From positions 1 to 36,812 of the forward strand of contig DAOWFX010000039.1 in NCBI GenBank assembly GCA_030637745.1: a DNA stretch of 36,812 bases, given 5' to 3'. A program made the position numbers and the translations under genes. This DNA comes from JAGLOK01 sp023139005 (lineage in GTDB: Bacteria; Bacillota; Clostridia; Christensenellales; UMGS416). Positions 14,108 through 22,033 of the stretch are shown here, piece after piece (within the stretch, counting starts at the first letter, position 1; the number at the start of each line of letters is the position of its first letter). The notes beneath the pieces were generated by a model. The model made no database searches. It saw nothing but the letters and a program-made list of their open reading frames with translations, and was not told the DNA's origin.

Positions 14108-15547
14108 ATGACACCAGATAACAATAATAGCAATCAGTTTTCTGAAGGAAGACGAAATAGAAAAGGAAACTATTCTACTGTAAATGATAATACAGCACGT
14201 GGTGCACAACCTACAAAAAAACAAAAGAGAACATACCCCAAAAGCTTTCTTGTTGCAATCCTTATAATAGTCGTACTCAGCATTGGTGGCATATATGCAT
14301 TCTTTAATTGGGATACTATCGTAGGCAATTCAGATGATAAGTTAATCAACATTTCAGGTACATCGACTCCGATTCCAACTGCAATACCAACATCTGTTCC
14401 TACAATGTCGCCCAGTCCTTCTCCAGACCCTACGCCGAAGCCAACATCGGTTGCTACCAAAACACCACCACCGGAGATTGTAAATATCACGATTTCTGCA
14501 ATTGGTGACATCATGTGCCAGCAGGCACAGATTGATGATGCATTCAATCAAAACACACTAGATTATGACTTTACACATAATTTTTCAGAAATAGCACAAT
14601 CATTACAAAGGTCTGATTTAGTCATTGGATCATCGCTTACCACATTTGCAGGTGCAGATCAAGGCTACTCAGGGGAATCACCATATAATGCACCTGATGC
14701 ATTGCTAGATGCTCTTGCAGGCGCAGGGGTTGACGTTTTAACTACAGGCAACGGACACATATTCGATTATGAATGGGCAGGTGTTGAGCGTACCAACAAG
14801 AAGATAAAAGAAGCTGGGATGCAAACAACAGGAACGTATCTATCTGAACAGGATTACTATGAACCACTTATCATTGAAGTGGAAGGAGTGTATGTTGCTA
14901 TATTGTCTTTCACCGATACAACCAACGGAGGAGAAAAGAACATATCCCTCAATCGGTTGGATTATGGTATCAAATATATTAGAAAATCAAGAATACGAGA
15001 CAATATTACAATCGCAAGAGATAAGGGTGCAGATATAGTTATATTATGCCTACACTGGGGAGAAGAATATACCCGTCAAGAAAGCAAAGAAATGAGAGAA
15101 ACAGCACAATATGCCCTGGAACAGGGTGCAGATATCATATTAGGAACGAAGTCACACATGGTCCAACGAGCTAGAAGAAAGTTTCAAAAAGGTGAAGATG
15201 GCGTAATGCGCGAAGTAATTGTCGCATATTCTCTCGGAAACTTCATATCAAGTCAAAGAGACACATATACCGACTCAGGAATGATTTTAAATATTCATTA
15301 TCAAAAAAACACCATCACAGGAGAAGTTAAGTTAACAGGTTCGGATTATGTACCCACATGGGTGAGCATTAATGAAACAGACAATAATAGTGAGAAGAAC
15401 TTTAGGGTACTTCCTATTGGAAAATATTTAAATACACCGGAGCTTTTCAATACACTTCCTCAAAGTGCAAAAGATCAAATGCAGAAAGCGTGGAATGAAA
15501 CAACTTCGATGGTAGGAATGGATTTGTTCAGCACGCTAGATGAATAA
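14108..15547 (+). CDS. Membrane-anchored CapA/PgsA-family protein
   Basis: The 479-residue protein has a polar, Asn-rich cytoplasmic tail, one transmembrane segment (about 46-66), a Pro/Thr/Ser linker (about 84-122) and an extracellular CapA (PGA_cap) domain of metallophosphatase-like fold. CapA proteins take part in poly-gamma-glutamate capsule export or synthesis. Visible domain motifs are ISAIGDIMC (Asp134), TGNGHIFDY, LCLHWGEEY, and VAYSLGNFISSQ near the end. The usual N-L-E motif reads SSL in GSSLTTFAG, and the usual G-H-x-H near KSHMVQ is changed, so metal binding may be altered. No capB or capC is adjacent, so a stand-alone surface role is likely. The gene starts with GGAGC upstream. 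Confidence 0.88.
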   Translation: MTPDNNNSNQFSEGRRNRKGNYSTVNDNTARGAQPTKKQKRTYPKSFLVAILIIVVLSIGGIYAFFNWDTIVGNSDDKLINISGTSTPIPTAIPTSVPTMSPSPSPDPTPKPTSVATKTPPPEIVNITISAIGDIMCQQAQIDDAFNQNTLDYDFTHNFSEIAQSLQRSDLVIGSSLTTFAGADQGYSGESPYNAPDALLDALAGAGVDVLTTGNGHIFDYEWAGVERTNKKIKEAGMQTTGTYLSEQDYYEPLIIEVEGVYVAILSFTDTTNGGEKNISLNRLDYGIKYIRKSRIRDNITIARDKGADIVILCLHWGEEYTRQESKEMRETAQYALEQGADIILGTKSHMVQRARRKFQKGEDGVMREVIVAYSLGNFISSQRDTYTDSGMILNIHYQKNTITGEVKLTGSDYVPTWVSINETDNNSEKNFRVLPIGKYLNTPELFNTLPQSAKDQMQKAWNETTSMVGMDLFSTLDE

Positions 15548-15560
15548 CTGCATTCTTTGA

Positions 15561-15589
15561 TTGGACAAACATTAATAAAATGATATAAT
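15561..15589 (+). promoter_or_regulatory. Predicted sigma-A promoter for nrdR
   Basis: TTGGAC (15561-15566) and TATAAT (15584-15589) are 17 bases apart and 27 bases before the nrdR start codon. Confidence 0.65.
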
Positions 15590-15616
15590 AAAAAAAGAAA
15601 TTATTGGGAGGGTAGT

Positions 15617-16069
15617 ATGAGATGCATGTATTGCAACAATGACGAGAGTAAAGTCGTAGATTCTAGACCCACAGAAGAAGGTTGGGCCATTCGACGTCGA
15701 AGAGAATGTATTAATTGCTCAAAAAGATTTACAACATATGAGAAAATAGAAAACCCAATGATTTTGGTTGTAAAAAGTGATGGAGAAAGACAAACCTTTG
15801 ATCCTTCAAAAATCCGCTCTGGACTTATAAAAGCATGTGAGAAAAGGCCCGTAAGCGCACAGACTATTGATAAGATTGTATCCGATGTAGAGAAGATGGT
15901 ATACAATTCATTGGATCAAGAGATCACAAGCCATGACATTGGGGAAAAAGTCATGAATGAATTAAGAGAACTCGATCAGGTAGCATATGTACGATTTGCA
16001 TCGGTGTATAGACACTTTAGGGATATAAACTCATTCAGGGATGAATTAAACGAATTACTGAAAGACTAG
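15617..16069 (+). CDS. nrdR: Transcriptional repressor NrdR
   Basis: NrdR represses ribonucleotide reductase genes in response to ATP/dATP levels. The 150 residues hold an N-terminal zinc ribbon with Cys3, Cys6, Cys31 and Cys34 (CMYC and CINC), an arginine-rich segment (IRRRREC), and an ATP-cone domain from about residue 47 on. The ribosome site GGGAGG is strong. It forms a short operon with pgeF, 5 bases downstream. I see no NrdR box pair in the window, and no nrd genes nearby. Confidence 0.97.
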   Translation: MRCMYCNNDESKVVDSRPTEEGWAIRRRRECINCSKRFTTYEKIENPMILVVKSDGERQTFDPSKIRSGLIKACEKRPVSAQTIDKIVSDVEKMVYNSLDQEITSHDIGEKVMNELRELDQVAYVRFASVYRHFRDINSFRDELNELLKD

Positions 16070-16074
16070 AAATA

Positions 16075-16881
16075 ATGAAAATCTTCAATAGTAAAACAAC
16101 AAACGGTGTAAAGTATTATGCCGTTTCTTTGTTTGAAAAAACAGGAATTGTAAAAACAGGCTTTTCAACACGTTTTGGTGGAGTGAGTTCTGGGCGATTT
16201 GAGTCGATGAACTTTTCTTTTATCACAGGTGACAAGAAAGAAAATGTGTTGGAGAATTATAAAAGATACTGCGATGCACTGGATATCGACATCAATAAAA
16301 TGGTGCTGACAAGACAAATACACAAAGACGATATTCACACAGTAGATGAAAATGATTTTGGTGCAATGATCAATAGAGAATGCACACTTGTTGAAGCAGA
16401 CGCTTTGATCACCGACAAGACAGGAGTAACATTGGTCAAATTCTCAGCAGACTGCCCGGTTATATATCTTCTAGATACAAAAAAGAAAGTGGCAGCCCTA
16501 GTGCATTCCGGGTGGCGCTCTACAGCAATGAACATTGTAGGCAAAACCATTGAGAAAATGAAGCAGGACTATGGATGCAATACAGATGATATATTATCAG
16601 CCATTGGGCCTTCAATCAAGAAATGTTGCTTTGAAGTAGGCGAAGAAGTCGCCGGCGTATTCGAAGAATCGTATGGCGAAGAGGTTATTGATAGAAATTA
16701 TAATAAACCACATGTATCACTAAAGGATGTTCTCACACAACAGCTAAAAGGTGCTGGAATCAGAACCGAAAATATAACACAATCAGATATTTGTACAGGC
16801 TGTCAATGTGATGAATTTCACTCCTATAGAATAAAAAAAGGTGAATGTGGATTATCAATCGGCACCATTACCTTGATTTAA
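16075..16881 (+). CDS. pgeF: PgeF/YfiH-family laccase-domain protein (purine nucleoside phosphorylase, peptidoglycan editing factor)
   Basis: The family (YfiH, YlmD, human LACC1) has zinc-dependent nucleoside phosphorylase or deaminase activity in vitro, and in E. coli it removes wrongly built peptidoglycan precursors. The 268-residue protein has the metal-binding histidine in RQIHKDD (His83), Cys127 in SADCPVI and His144 in LVHSGWRST, then AIGPSIKKCCFEVG and the C-terminal DICTGCQCDEFHSYR. Length and motif spacing are standard. It lies 5 bases after nrdR. Its real substrate in this organism is not known. Confidence 0.93.
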   Translation: MKIFNSKTTNGVKYYAVSLFEKTGIVKTGFSTRFGGVSSGRFESMNFSFITGDKKENVLENYKRYCDALDIDINKMVLTRQIHKDDIHTVDENDFGAMINRECTLVEADALITDKTGVTLVKFSADCPVIYLLDTKKKVAALVHSGWRSTAMNIVGKTIEKMKQDYGCNTDDILSAIGPSIKKCCFEVGEEVAGVFEESYGEEVIDRNYNKPHVSLKDVLTQQLKGAGIRTENITQSDICTGCQCDEFHSYRIKKGECGLSIGTITLI

Positions 16882-16893
16882 ACTATATCGTAT

Positions 16894-17232
16894 TTATACA
16901 GTAATCAAGTTTTTTGAACTATCTTTAATAATATTAGTTAATTCAACACCCATATAGATTACATCAACACCGATTTCTTCTAATTTCTTAGTTGCACCCA
17001 ACTCGTCTGCACATGCTTTACATGCAACAACAGATACACCTGAATCCATTAAGTTTTTCACACTGAGCAACATATATTCATTATCTTTACATAGCTTTGC
17101 TGTAGCTCCCCAGATAATTAGCGTTACTTCATCCCACCAACCATTTCTCTTTGCATTACCTGCATACATGAATACCATAAGCTCTGATGTAACAACATCA
17201 GCATTTGTCCATAAAATATATAGCTTTTGCAT
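16894..17232 (-). CDS. DsrE-family (sulfur-relay fold) protein
   Basis: The 112-residue protein has the DsrE/TusD-like fold: strand start KLYILWTNADVV, then VTLIIWGATAKL, a helix, and VVACKACADELGA with the two cysteines about residues 71 and 74, then GVDVIYMGVEL. In sulfur-relay relatives, cysteine in this loop carries persulfide. I chose the ATG at 17232 because AAGGGGAC lies just upstream; the open frame extends about 50 further codons without start signals. It is transcribed away from the SCIFF gene, from its own promoter in the shared 155-base gap. Confidence 0.88.
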   Translation of the reverse strand: MQKLYILWTNADVVTSELMVFMYAGNAKRNGWWDEVTLIIWGATAKLCKDNEYMLLSVKNLMDSGVSVVACKACADELGATKKLEEIGVDVIYMGVELTNIIKDSSKNLITV

Positions 17233-17271
17233 AATAGTCCCCTTATTGTTTGATATATTGATGTACAAATA

Positions 17272-17299
17272 ATTATAGTATTCTTTTTTCGATTTGCAA
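17272..17299 (-). promoter_or_regulatory. Predicted promoter for the DsrE-family gene
   Basis: On the minus strand TTGCAA (17299-17294) and TATAAT (17277-17272) are separated by 16 bases, about 40 bases before the start codon. Confidence 0.55.
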
Positions 17300-17326
17300 G
17301 CTAATAATATTATTGAAACACTACGC

Positions 17327-17355
17327 TTGAAACAATAGTTAGTCTTATGTATAAT
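17327..17355 (+). promoter_or_regulatory. Predicted promoter for the SCIFF gene
   Basis: TTGAAA (17327-17332) and TATAAT (17350-17355) are separated by 17 bases, a near-consensus promoter giving a leader of about 26 bases. Confidence 0.75.
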
Positions 17356-17387
17356 ATGAAAGAGTATTTCACATAGAAGGAGCAACA

Positions 17388-17525
17388 ATGAAGCATTTTA
17401 AAACAATAACAAAAGATTGTCTGAATAAAGAGGGCGGATGTGGTATTTGTCAATCATCATGCCAATCAGCATGTAAAACTTCTTGCACTGTAGCCAACCA
17501 AGAATGTGCAAAGAAAGTACAATAG
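17388..17525 (+). CDS. SCIFF peptide (six cysteines in forty-five), RiPP precursor
   Basis: This 45-residue ORF is a member of the SCIFF family found across class Clostridia. It begins MKHFKTITKD and its C-terminal half contains CQSSCQSACKTSC followed by TVANQEC. Cysteines lie at 11, 18, 21, 25, 29, 33 and 40; six of them fit the family pattern. By comparison with the characterised C. thermocellum peptide, the likely thioether joins Cys29 to Thr34 (five residues apart). It has a strong ribosome site (AAGGAG) and sits directly before its maturase. The function of the family is still unknown. Its brevity is normal, not a sign of truncation. Confidence 0.95.
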   Translation: MKHFKTITKDCLNKEGGCGICQSSCQSACKTSCTVANQECAKKVQ

Positions 17526-17557
17526 TTATAGTAACATCAATTGAAAGTAAGGATATT

Positions 17558-17580
17558 CGGCGTTAATTGCGCCGTTTTTT
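17558..17580 (+). terminator. Terminator-like hairpin between SCIFF and its maturase
   Basis: CGGCG/CGCCG with a 7-base loop (17558-17574) is followed by six T. It ends 7 bases before the maturase ATG, leaving no room for a normal ribosome site. It probably stops most transcripts after the peptide gene, so that peptide is made in excess over enzyme. Confidence 0.75.
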
Positions 17581-17587
17581 ATGGTAA

Positions 17588-18940
17588 ATGATACACTTAT
17601 TTGAATCACTAAATCATTATTATGTATATGATGTATACAGCGGTGCACTCCATATGCCAGATGAACAGGCATATCGTGTTCTATCATTGTATAAAGAACA
17701 TAACAATGAAGATGAAATAATTAAAGCACTTGAAGGTGAGCATACCATTCATGATATAAAACAAACGATTTCTGAGATAGAAACTCTAATCGATGAAAAT
17801 TTACTTTATTCCTCGATGGACTATGATGATATAAAGCTTCTACAAACCGGTAGAATCAAAGCAATGTGCTTGCATGTTGCACATGATTGTAATCTTCGTT
17901 GCAAGTATTGCTTTGCATCAAAGGGTGCGTTCGGTGGCAAACGAACACTAATGAGTGTAGATGTTGGAAAGAAAGCTTTGGATTTCCTAATCAGAAACAG
18001 CGGTGATGCTAAAACCTTAGAAGTGGATTTCTTTGGTGGAGAGCCATTGATGAATTTTGATGTAGTGAAGGAAATCACATATTACGGACGTGAGCTTGAA
18101 AAAACGCACAAAAAGGAATTCAGATTTACACTCACGACCAATGCATATGATATGGATGATACAATCATTGAATTTCTCAATGAAGAAATATACAATGTTG
18201 TTATCAGTATCGATGGTAGAGAAGATGTGCATGACTTTATGCGCCCTGATAATAGTGGCAAAGGATCGCAATCTACAATACTTAAAAACGCGAAAAAGTT
18301 TGCAGAAAAAAGAGGAGACAAAAGCTACTATATCAGAGGAACCTATACGAAAAATAACCTAGACTTTGCAGAAGATGTGAAGTACCTTGCAGATCAAGGG
18401 TTTGAACAATTATCAATTGAGCCGGTAGTTGCAGACAAAAGCATGTCCTATGCTCTAAACAATAATGATCTAGATACAATAAAAAAAGAATACGAGAAAC
18501 TTGCAAAGTGGTATTATGATTATAGGAAAAAGAAGTTTGTTAATTTCTTTCACTTCATGATCAACTTAGAAGAAGGTCCCTGTCTAATCAAAAGACTCTC
18601 TGGGTGCGGTGCAGGCTTTGAATATGTTGCGGTAACCCCCGAAGGTGATGTCTATCCCTGTCATCAATATGTAGGCAATGAAGAAATGATACTTGCAACG
18701 ATTGCGGATGCGCATATTAATAAAAAAATGGCAGAAGAGTTTGCTGCCAATCATGTTATAAATAAACAACAGTGTAAAGACTGCTGGGCACAGTTTTGGT
18801 GTGGTGGTGGATGCGGCGCAAATGCTTATAAATTCAACGGAGATATCAGTATTCCATATGCAATGGAGTGTGATATGCTCAAAACAAGACTAGAGTGTGC
18901 AATGGCTGTATATGCTCTGGAAAAAGGGGACAATGATTAA
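17588..18940 (+). CDS. SCIFF maturase (radical SAM, SPASM domain)
   Basis: This 450-residue enzyme installs the thioether bond in the SCIFF peptide. The N-terminal part (about 1-90) is the peptide-binding RRE-like region (HYYVYDVYSGALHMPDE). The radical SAM cluster motif is Cys101-x3-Cys105-x2-Cys108 in HDCNLRCKYC. The C-terminal SPASM region binds two further clusters, with cysteines in SGCGAGF, DVYPCHQY, CKDCWAQFWCGGGCG and MECDM. Immediate neighbourhood with SCIFF fixes the substrate. No clear ribosome site precedes the ATG because a hairpin lies there. Its last bases overlap the next gene. Confidence 0.95.
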   Translation: MIHLFESLNHYYVYDVYSGALHMPDEQAYRVLSLYKEHNNEDEIIKALEGEHTIHDIKQTISEIETLIDENLLYSSMDYDDIKLLQTGRIKAMCLHVAHDCNLRCKYCFASKGAFGGKRTLMSVDVGKKALDFLIRNSGDAKTLEVDFFGGEPLMNFDVVKEITYYGRELEKTHKKEFRFTLTTNAYDMDDTIIEFLNEEIYNVVISIDGREDVHDFMRPDNSGKGSQSTILKNAKKFAEKRGDKSYYIRGTYTKNNLDFAEDVKYLADQGFEQLSIEPVVADKSMSYALNNNDLDTIKKEYEKLAKWYYDYRKKKFVNFFHFMINLEEGPCLIKRLSGCGAGFEYVAVTPEGDVYPCHQYVGNEEMILATIADAHINKKMAEEFAANHVINKQQCKDCWAQFWCGGGCGANAYKFNGDISIPYAMECDMLKTRLECAMAVYALEKGDND

Positions 18941-19409
18941 GAAAAGATACAAAAAACTCATCGATATAACAATACAATCACTTATTGATGCACAAGTACA
19001 ATGTGTCATGTTGGATATTGATAGCACATTATTAAAATGGCGCACTCAAAGAGTTCAGGAGAATGAACTTACATGGTGTAGTGCTGTGCAAGATGCTGGA
19101 ATTACAATCACTTTGGTTTCGAATGCAACAAAATCACGTGCAGAAAAAATTGCACTACAAATAGACTCAGAGTTCATTTCACCTGCATACAAGCCTTGGC
19201 CTTTTGGATTACTAAAAGCTGCAAGGATGTGTGCTGTAAAAAAAGAAAACTGCATTATGATCGGCGACCAGATACTCACAGACAGATTTGCTGCATTTTT
19301 TGCAGGGATACGATTTGTATTATTGGAGCCAATATCAAATGTAGAATTTGGGATAACTAAAGTAAATCGATTTGTTGAAAAGCACATCATGAGAAGGAAA
19401 AACTTATGA
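18933..19409 (+). CDS. YqeG-family HAD-IIIA phosphatase
   Basis: The 158-residue protein belongs to the YqeG branch of HAD phosphatases, related to mitochondrial phosphatidylglycerophosphate phosphatase. The catalytic motif I is LDIDSTLL with nucleophile Asp28 and acid Asp30. Motif II is ITLVSNATKSRA, motif III covers YKPWPFGLL, and the acidic motif IV is MIGDQILTD. I use the ATG at 18933 because AAAGGGGA precedes it; it overlaps the maturase stop by 8 bases. Substrate not proven for bacterial members. Confidence 0.92.
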   Translation: MIKKRYKKLIDITIQSLIDAQVQCVMLDIDSTLLKWRTQRVQENELTWCSAVQDAGITITLVSNATKSRAEKIALQIDSEFISPAYKPWPFGLLKAARMCAVKKENCIMIGDQILTDRFAAFFAGIRFVLLEPISNVEFGITKVNRFVEKHIMRRKNL

Positions 19410-20266
19410 GTGATACAATAAAGTTCGGCCCTGCTGGCAACTCAAAGTCTTTCTATGATGCAGGATTTAAGCACAGCTATCAAATGCCCAAATATATTGA
19501 AGACAAGAGCTTGGGATGGTATGAGTATTCTTGTGGTAAGGGTGCAAATCTTAAACAAGAAACTGCTCAGAAAATAGGACAAGAGGCAAAAAAGCATAAT
19601 ATAGGCATGTCGATTCATGCACCCTATTATATCAATCTTTCAAATCCAGAAGAGGAAAAACGACAAAAATCAAGAGAATACATTTATCAAACACTACAGT
19701 TAGCACACTATATGGAGGCTACAAGAGTTGTGTTTCATCCTGGTGCATGCATGAAGCAAAGTAGAGGAGTAGCATTGAATACTGCATTAAGGGAAATGGA
19801 GATTATCATCGATGAAATGGATCAGCAAGGATTTCAAGATGTGATTATTTGTCCTGAGACAATGGGTAAGAAGAATCAACTAGGAACATTGGATGAAGTA
19901 ATACAATTATGTCTGGTAGATGAGAGAATTGTCCCAACGATTGATTTTGGACATCTTAATTCAAGAGGACAAGGATGTATAGAAAGTCAAGAAGACTATG
20001 CGGAGATATTGGATATCATTGAAAGTGCACTTGGAAGTGAACGATTAAACAAGCTTCATATTCATTTCAGTCATCAAGAATATACAAATATGGGTGAAAA
20101 AAAGCATCTAACATTTGAAGATATAGCATATGGACCATTTTTTGAAGCCTTATCAAAGGAGATTGTTAAACGGAAGATGACACCTGTTATTATATGTGAA
20201 TCCAGAGATACAATGATAGAAGATGCACTAATAATGAAAAAAATATATCAACAAGATTTATTATAA
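19406..20266 (+). CDS. Endonuclease IV-like AP endonuclease (Nfo family)
   Basis: Endonuclease IV cuts DNA at abasic sites with three zinc ions. The 286-residue TIM barrel keeps the expected metal ligands in order: His71 (IHAPYY), His111 (VFHPGA), Glu151 (CPETMG), Asp180 and His183 (DFGH), His220 (LHIHFS), and Glu265 (IICES). A His in the region EKKHLTF may replace the usual Asp-x-His pair. It starts in an ATGA overlap with yqeG. Although close to the SCIFF genes, its chemistry is DNA repair, so the neighbourhood is probably housekeeping. Confidence 0.9.
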   Translation: MSDTIKFGPAGNSKSFYDAGFKHSYQMPKYIEDKSLGWYEYSCGKGANLKQETAQKIGQEAKKHNIGMSIHAPYYINLSNPEEEKRQKSREYIYQTLQLAHYMEATRVVFHPGACMKQSRGVALNTALREMEIIIDEMDQQGFQDVIICPETMGKKNQLGTLDEVIQLCLVDERIVPTIDFGHLNSRGQGCIESQEDYAEILDIIESALGSERLNKLHIHFSHQEYTNMGEKKHLTFEDIAYGPFFEALSKEIVKRKMTPVIICESRDTMIEDALIMKKIYQQDLL

Positions 20267-20279
20267 ATAGCCGCTATGC

Positions 20280-20285
20280 TATAAT
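20280..20285 (+). promoter_or_regulatory. Possible -10 element for the M24 peptidase-efp pair
   Basis: TATAAT lies 19 bases before the start of the peptidase gene. The hexamer 17 bases upstream (TTTATT) is poor, so this is tentative. Confidence 0.4.
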
Positions 20286-20304
20286 ATTTTAAAGAGGAAT
20301 TATT

Positions 20305-21378
20305 ATGAAAAGAATTATGAAACTACAAGAGAAACTTAACGAAATGAAGCTTGACGGATATATTTTTTCTAACAGAAATAATATATTCTATTTCACAGGA
20401 TACAGAGGTGAAGGACTGCTTGCTGTAAAAAATGGTGAGATGCACATTGTCACAGATTTTCGATATGTAGAGCAAGCGCAGAGTGAATCCCCGGAAAGCA
20501 AAGTATTGAAAACAGGACCACAAAGTGCTTCCGAAGTGTTAAATAGTATTTTTAGTAAAAAAGATCAGGTTGGTTTTGAAGAGGATAATCTTACAGTAGT
20601 ACAACTACAATCATTTAAAAAAGCATGTACCAATGTAAAGTTCATAGGATCTTCAAGGCTCGGAATGAAAATAAGAGCAATTAAAGATGAAAATGAAATT
20701 GAAATAATAATAAAAGCAGGCAATGCAACCCAAGATGCGCTTAATGAAGCATATAGAATTGCAGCATTCGGAATGCAAGAAATTGAGCTGTCTACAGAGA
20801 TAGAATACTACTTAAAGAAGAAATATGGTGCAGGAAAAGCATTTGACTTTATAGTAGCATCAGGAGAAAACGGATCCATGCCACATGCTATTACAGGTCC
20901 AAGGAAATTCAAAGAAGGCGATATGGTAACCTTTGACTTTGGCGCAAATATTGATTCTTACAACAGTGACATGACAAGAACCTTTGCAATGGGGAAGGCG
21001 TCTACAAAGTTACTGGACATATATAAGATTGTACAAGAAGCACAATGCGAAGCACAACGCATCCTTAAGCCTGGTATTGCATGTAAAGAGGTAGATAAGG
21101 TAGCAAGAGATATTATTGCAAAACAAGGATACAGCGAATACTTTGGTCATGGGGTAGGACACGGTGTAGGCCTCAATGTCCATGAGCTTCCTGTGCTAAA
21201 TTCAAAGTCTGAAGACATACTACAATCTGGCATGGTGGTCACGGTTGAACCAGGCATATATATTCCCAACCTAGGTGGTGTACGAATAGAAAACACATGC
21301 TATATTACAGAGGATAGTTATACATCTTTGTATGATGTATCAACAGAGTTAAATATAATTAGTGGAGGCAATTTATGA
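20305..21378 (+). CDS. Xaa-Pro aminopeptidase (M24 family)
   Basis: This 357-residue two-metal peptidase removes an N-terminal residue preceding proline, or splits X-Pro dipeptides. It has a creatinase-like N-terminal domain (about 1-125) and a pita-bread catalytic domain. Metal ligands visible in order are the two Asp in TFDFGANIDSYNSDMTR, His in GHGVGHGVGL, Glu in TVEPGIYI and Glu in GVRIENT. The start has GAGG upstream. The gene overlaps efp by four bases (ATGA), the same arrangement as in B. subtilis and many other Firmicutes. Prolidase versus aminopeptidase cannot be decided by eye. Confidence 0.94.
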   Translation: MKRIMKLQEKLNEMKLDGYIFSNRNNIFYFTGYRGEGLLAVKNGEMHIVTDFRYVEQAQSESPESKVLKTGPQSASEVLNSIFSKKDQVGFEEDNLTVVQLQSFKKACTNVKFIGSSRLGMKIRAIKDENEIEIIIKAGNATQDALNEAYRIAAFGMQEIELSTEIEYYLKKKYGAGKAFDFIVASGENGSMPHAITGPRKFKEGDMVTFDFGANIDSYNSDMTRTFAMGKASTKLLDIYKIVQEAQCEAQRILKPGIACKEVDKVARDIIAKQGYSEYFGHGVGHGVGLNVHELPVLNSKSEDILQSGMVVTVEPGIYIPNLGGVRIENTCYITEDSYTSLYDVSTELNIISGGNL

Positions 21379-21932
21379 TTTCAGCAGGAGATATAAGAAA
21401 AGGTGTGACCATAGAAATAGATGGAAAGCTATGGAACATTGTAGACTTTCAGCATGTAAAGCCGGGTAAGGGCTCTGCTTTTGTCAGAACAAAGATCAAA
21501 AATATCATGACAGGTGCAGTGGTTGAAAGAACATTTAACCCAAATGATAAGTTTAAAAAAGCACATATAGAAACAAAGAACATGCAGTATCTTTACAATG
21601 ATGGAGAACTGTATTATTTTATGGATAATGATACATATGAGCAAATTCCACTAGAGCATAGCTTTGTTGAAGATGCACTACCATTCATAAAGGAAAACGA
21701 TCAAGTGTTGATGCAATTATATTTGGATAAACCCTTTAGTGTTACACCTCAAAACTTTGTAATACTAGAGATTACAGAAACGGATCCAGGCTTTAAGGGA
21801 GATACAGCTAACAATGTTACAAAGCCTGCAACAACTGAAACAGGTTATGTTGTACATGTGCCAATATTCGTAAATATTGGAGACAAAGTTCGTATTGACA
21901 CTAGAACTGGTGAATATATGGAACGCGCATAA
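21375..21932 (+). CDS. efp: Translation elongation factor P
   Basis: EF-P rescues ribosomes stalled at proline stretches. The 185 residues have the three beta-barrel domains of the family, from MISAGDIRKG and IDGKLWNIVDFQHVKPGKG to the C-terminal RIDTRTGEYMERA signature. Lys32 in VKPGKGSAF is the loop residue that is modified in other bacteria; since the loop is of the Bacillus type, a 5-aminopentanol-like change is conceivable but not shown. No modification gene (yeiP, epmA, earP) is seen next to it. It is translationally coupled to the peptidase before it. Confidence 0.97.
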   Translation: MISAGDIRKGVTIEIDGKLWNIVDFQHVKPGKGSAFVRTKIKNIMTGAVVERTFNPNDKFKKAHIETKNMQYLYNDGELYYFMDNDTYEQIPLEHSFVEDALPFIKENDQVLMQLYLDKPFSVTPQNFVILEITETDPGFKGDTANNVTKPATTETGYVVHVPIFVNIGDKVRIDTRTGEYMERA

Positions 21933-21982
21933 CACGCATCGTGCAAGCAGCATTTCGCTCTTTTTGTGTGTTTCAAATAATG

Positions 21983-22011
21983 TTGATTAAAAGAATAAAT
22001 TTTTATATAAT
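21983..22011 (+). promoter_or_regulatory. Predicted promoter for the Asp23 module
   Basis: TTGATT (21983-21988) and TATAAT (22006-22011) are 17 bases apart and about 22 bases before the start codon. Confidence 0.7.
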
Positions 22012-22033
22012 GAATTAACGGAGGTACAAAACA

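Noticed and set aside
14170..14547. Minus-strand ORF of 125 codons rich in Gly and Val
   Set aside because: It is the complement of the Pro/Thr/Ser linker of the CapA-type gene and has no ribosome site.
17233..17388. N-terminal extension of the DsrE-family protein to 164 residues
   Set aside because: It would run through the promoters and has no ribosome site, while the ATG at 17232 has AAGGGGAC upstream and gives the normal family length.
21930..21975. Terminator after efp
   Set aside because: A few short complementary stretches (CACG/CGTG and AGC/GCT) precede a T-run, but no hairpin of convincing stability could be drawn.
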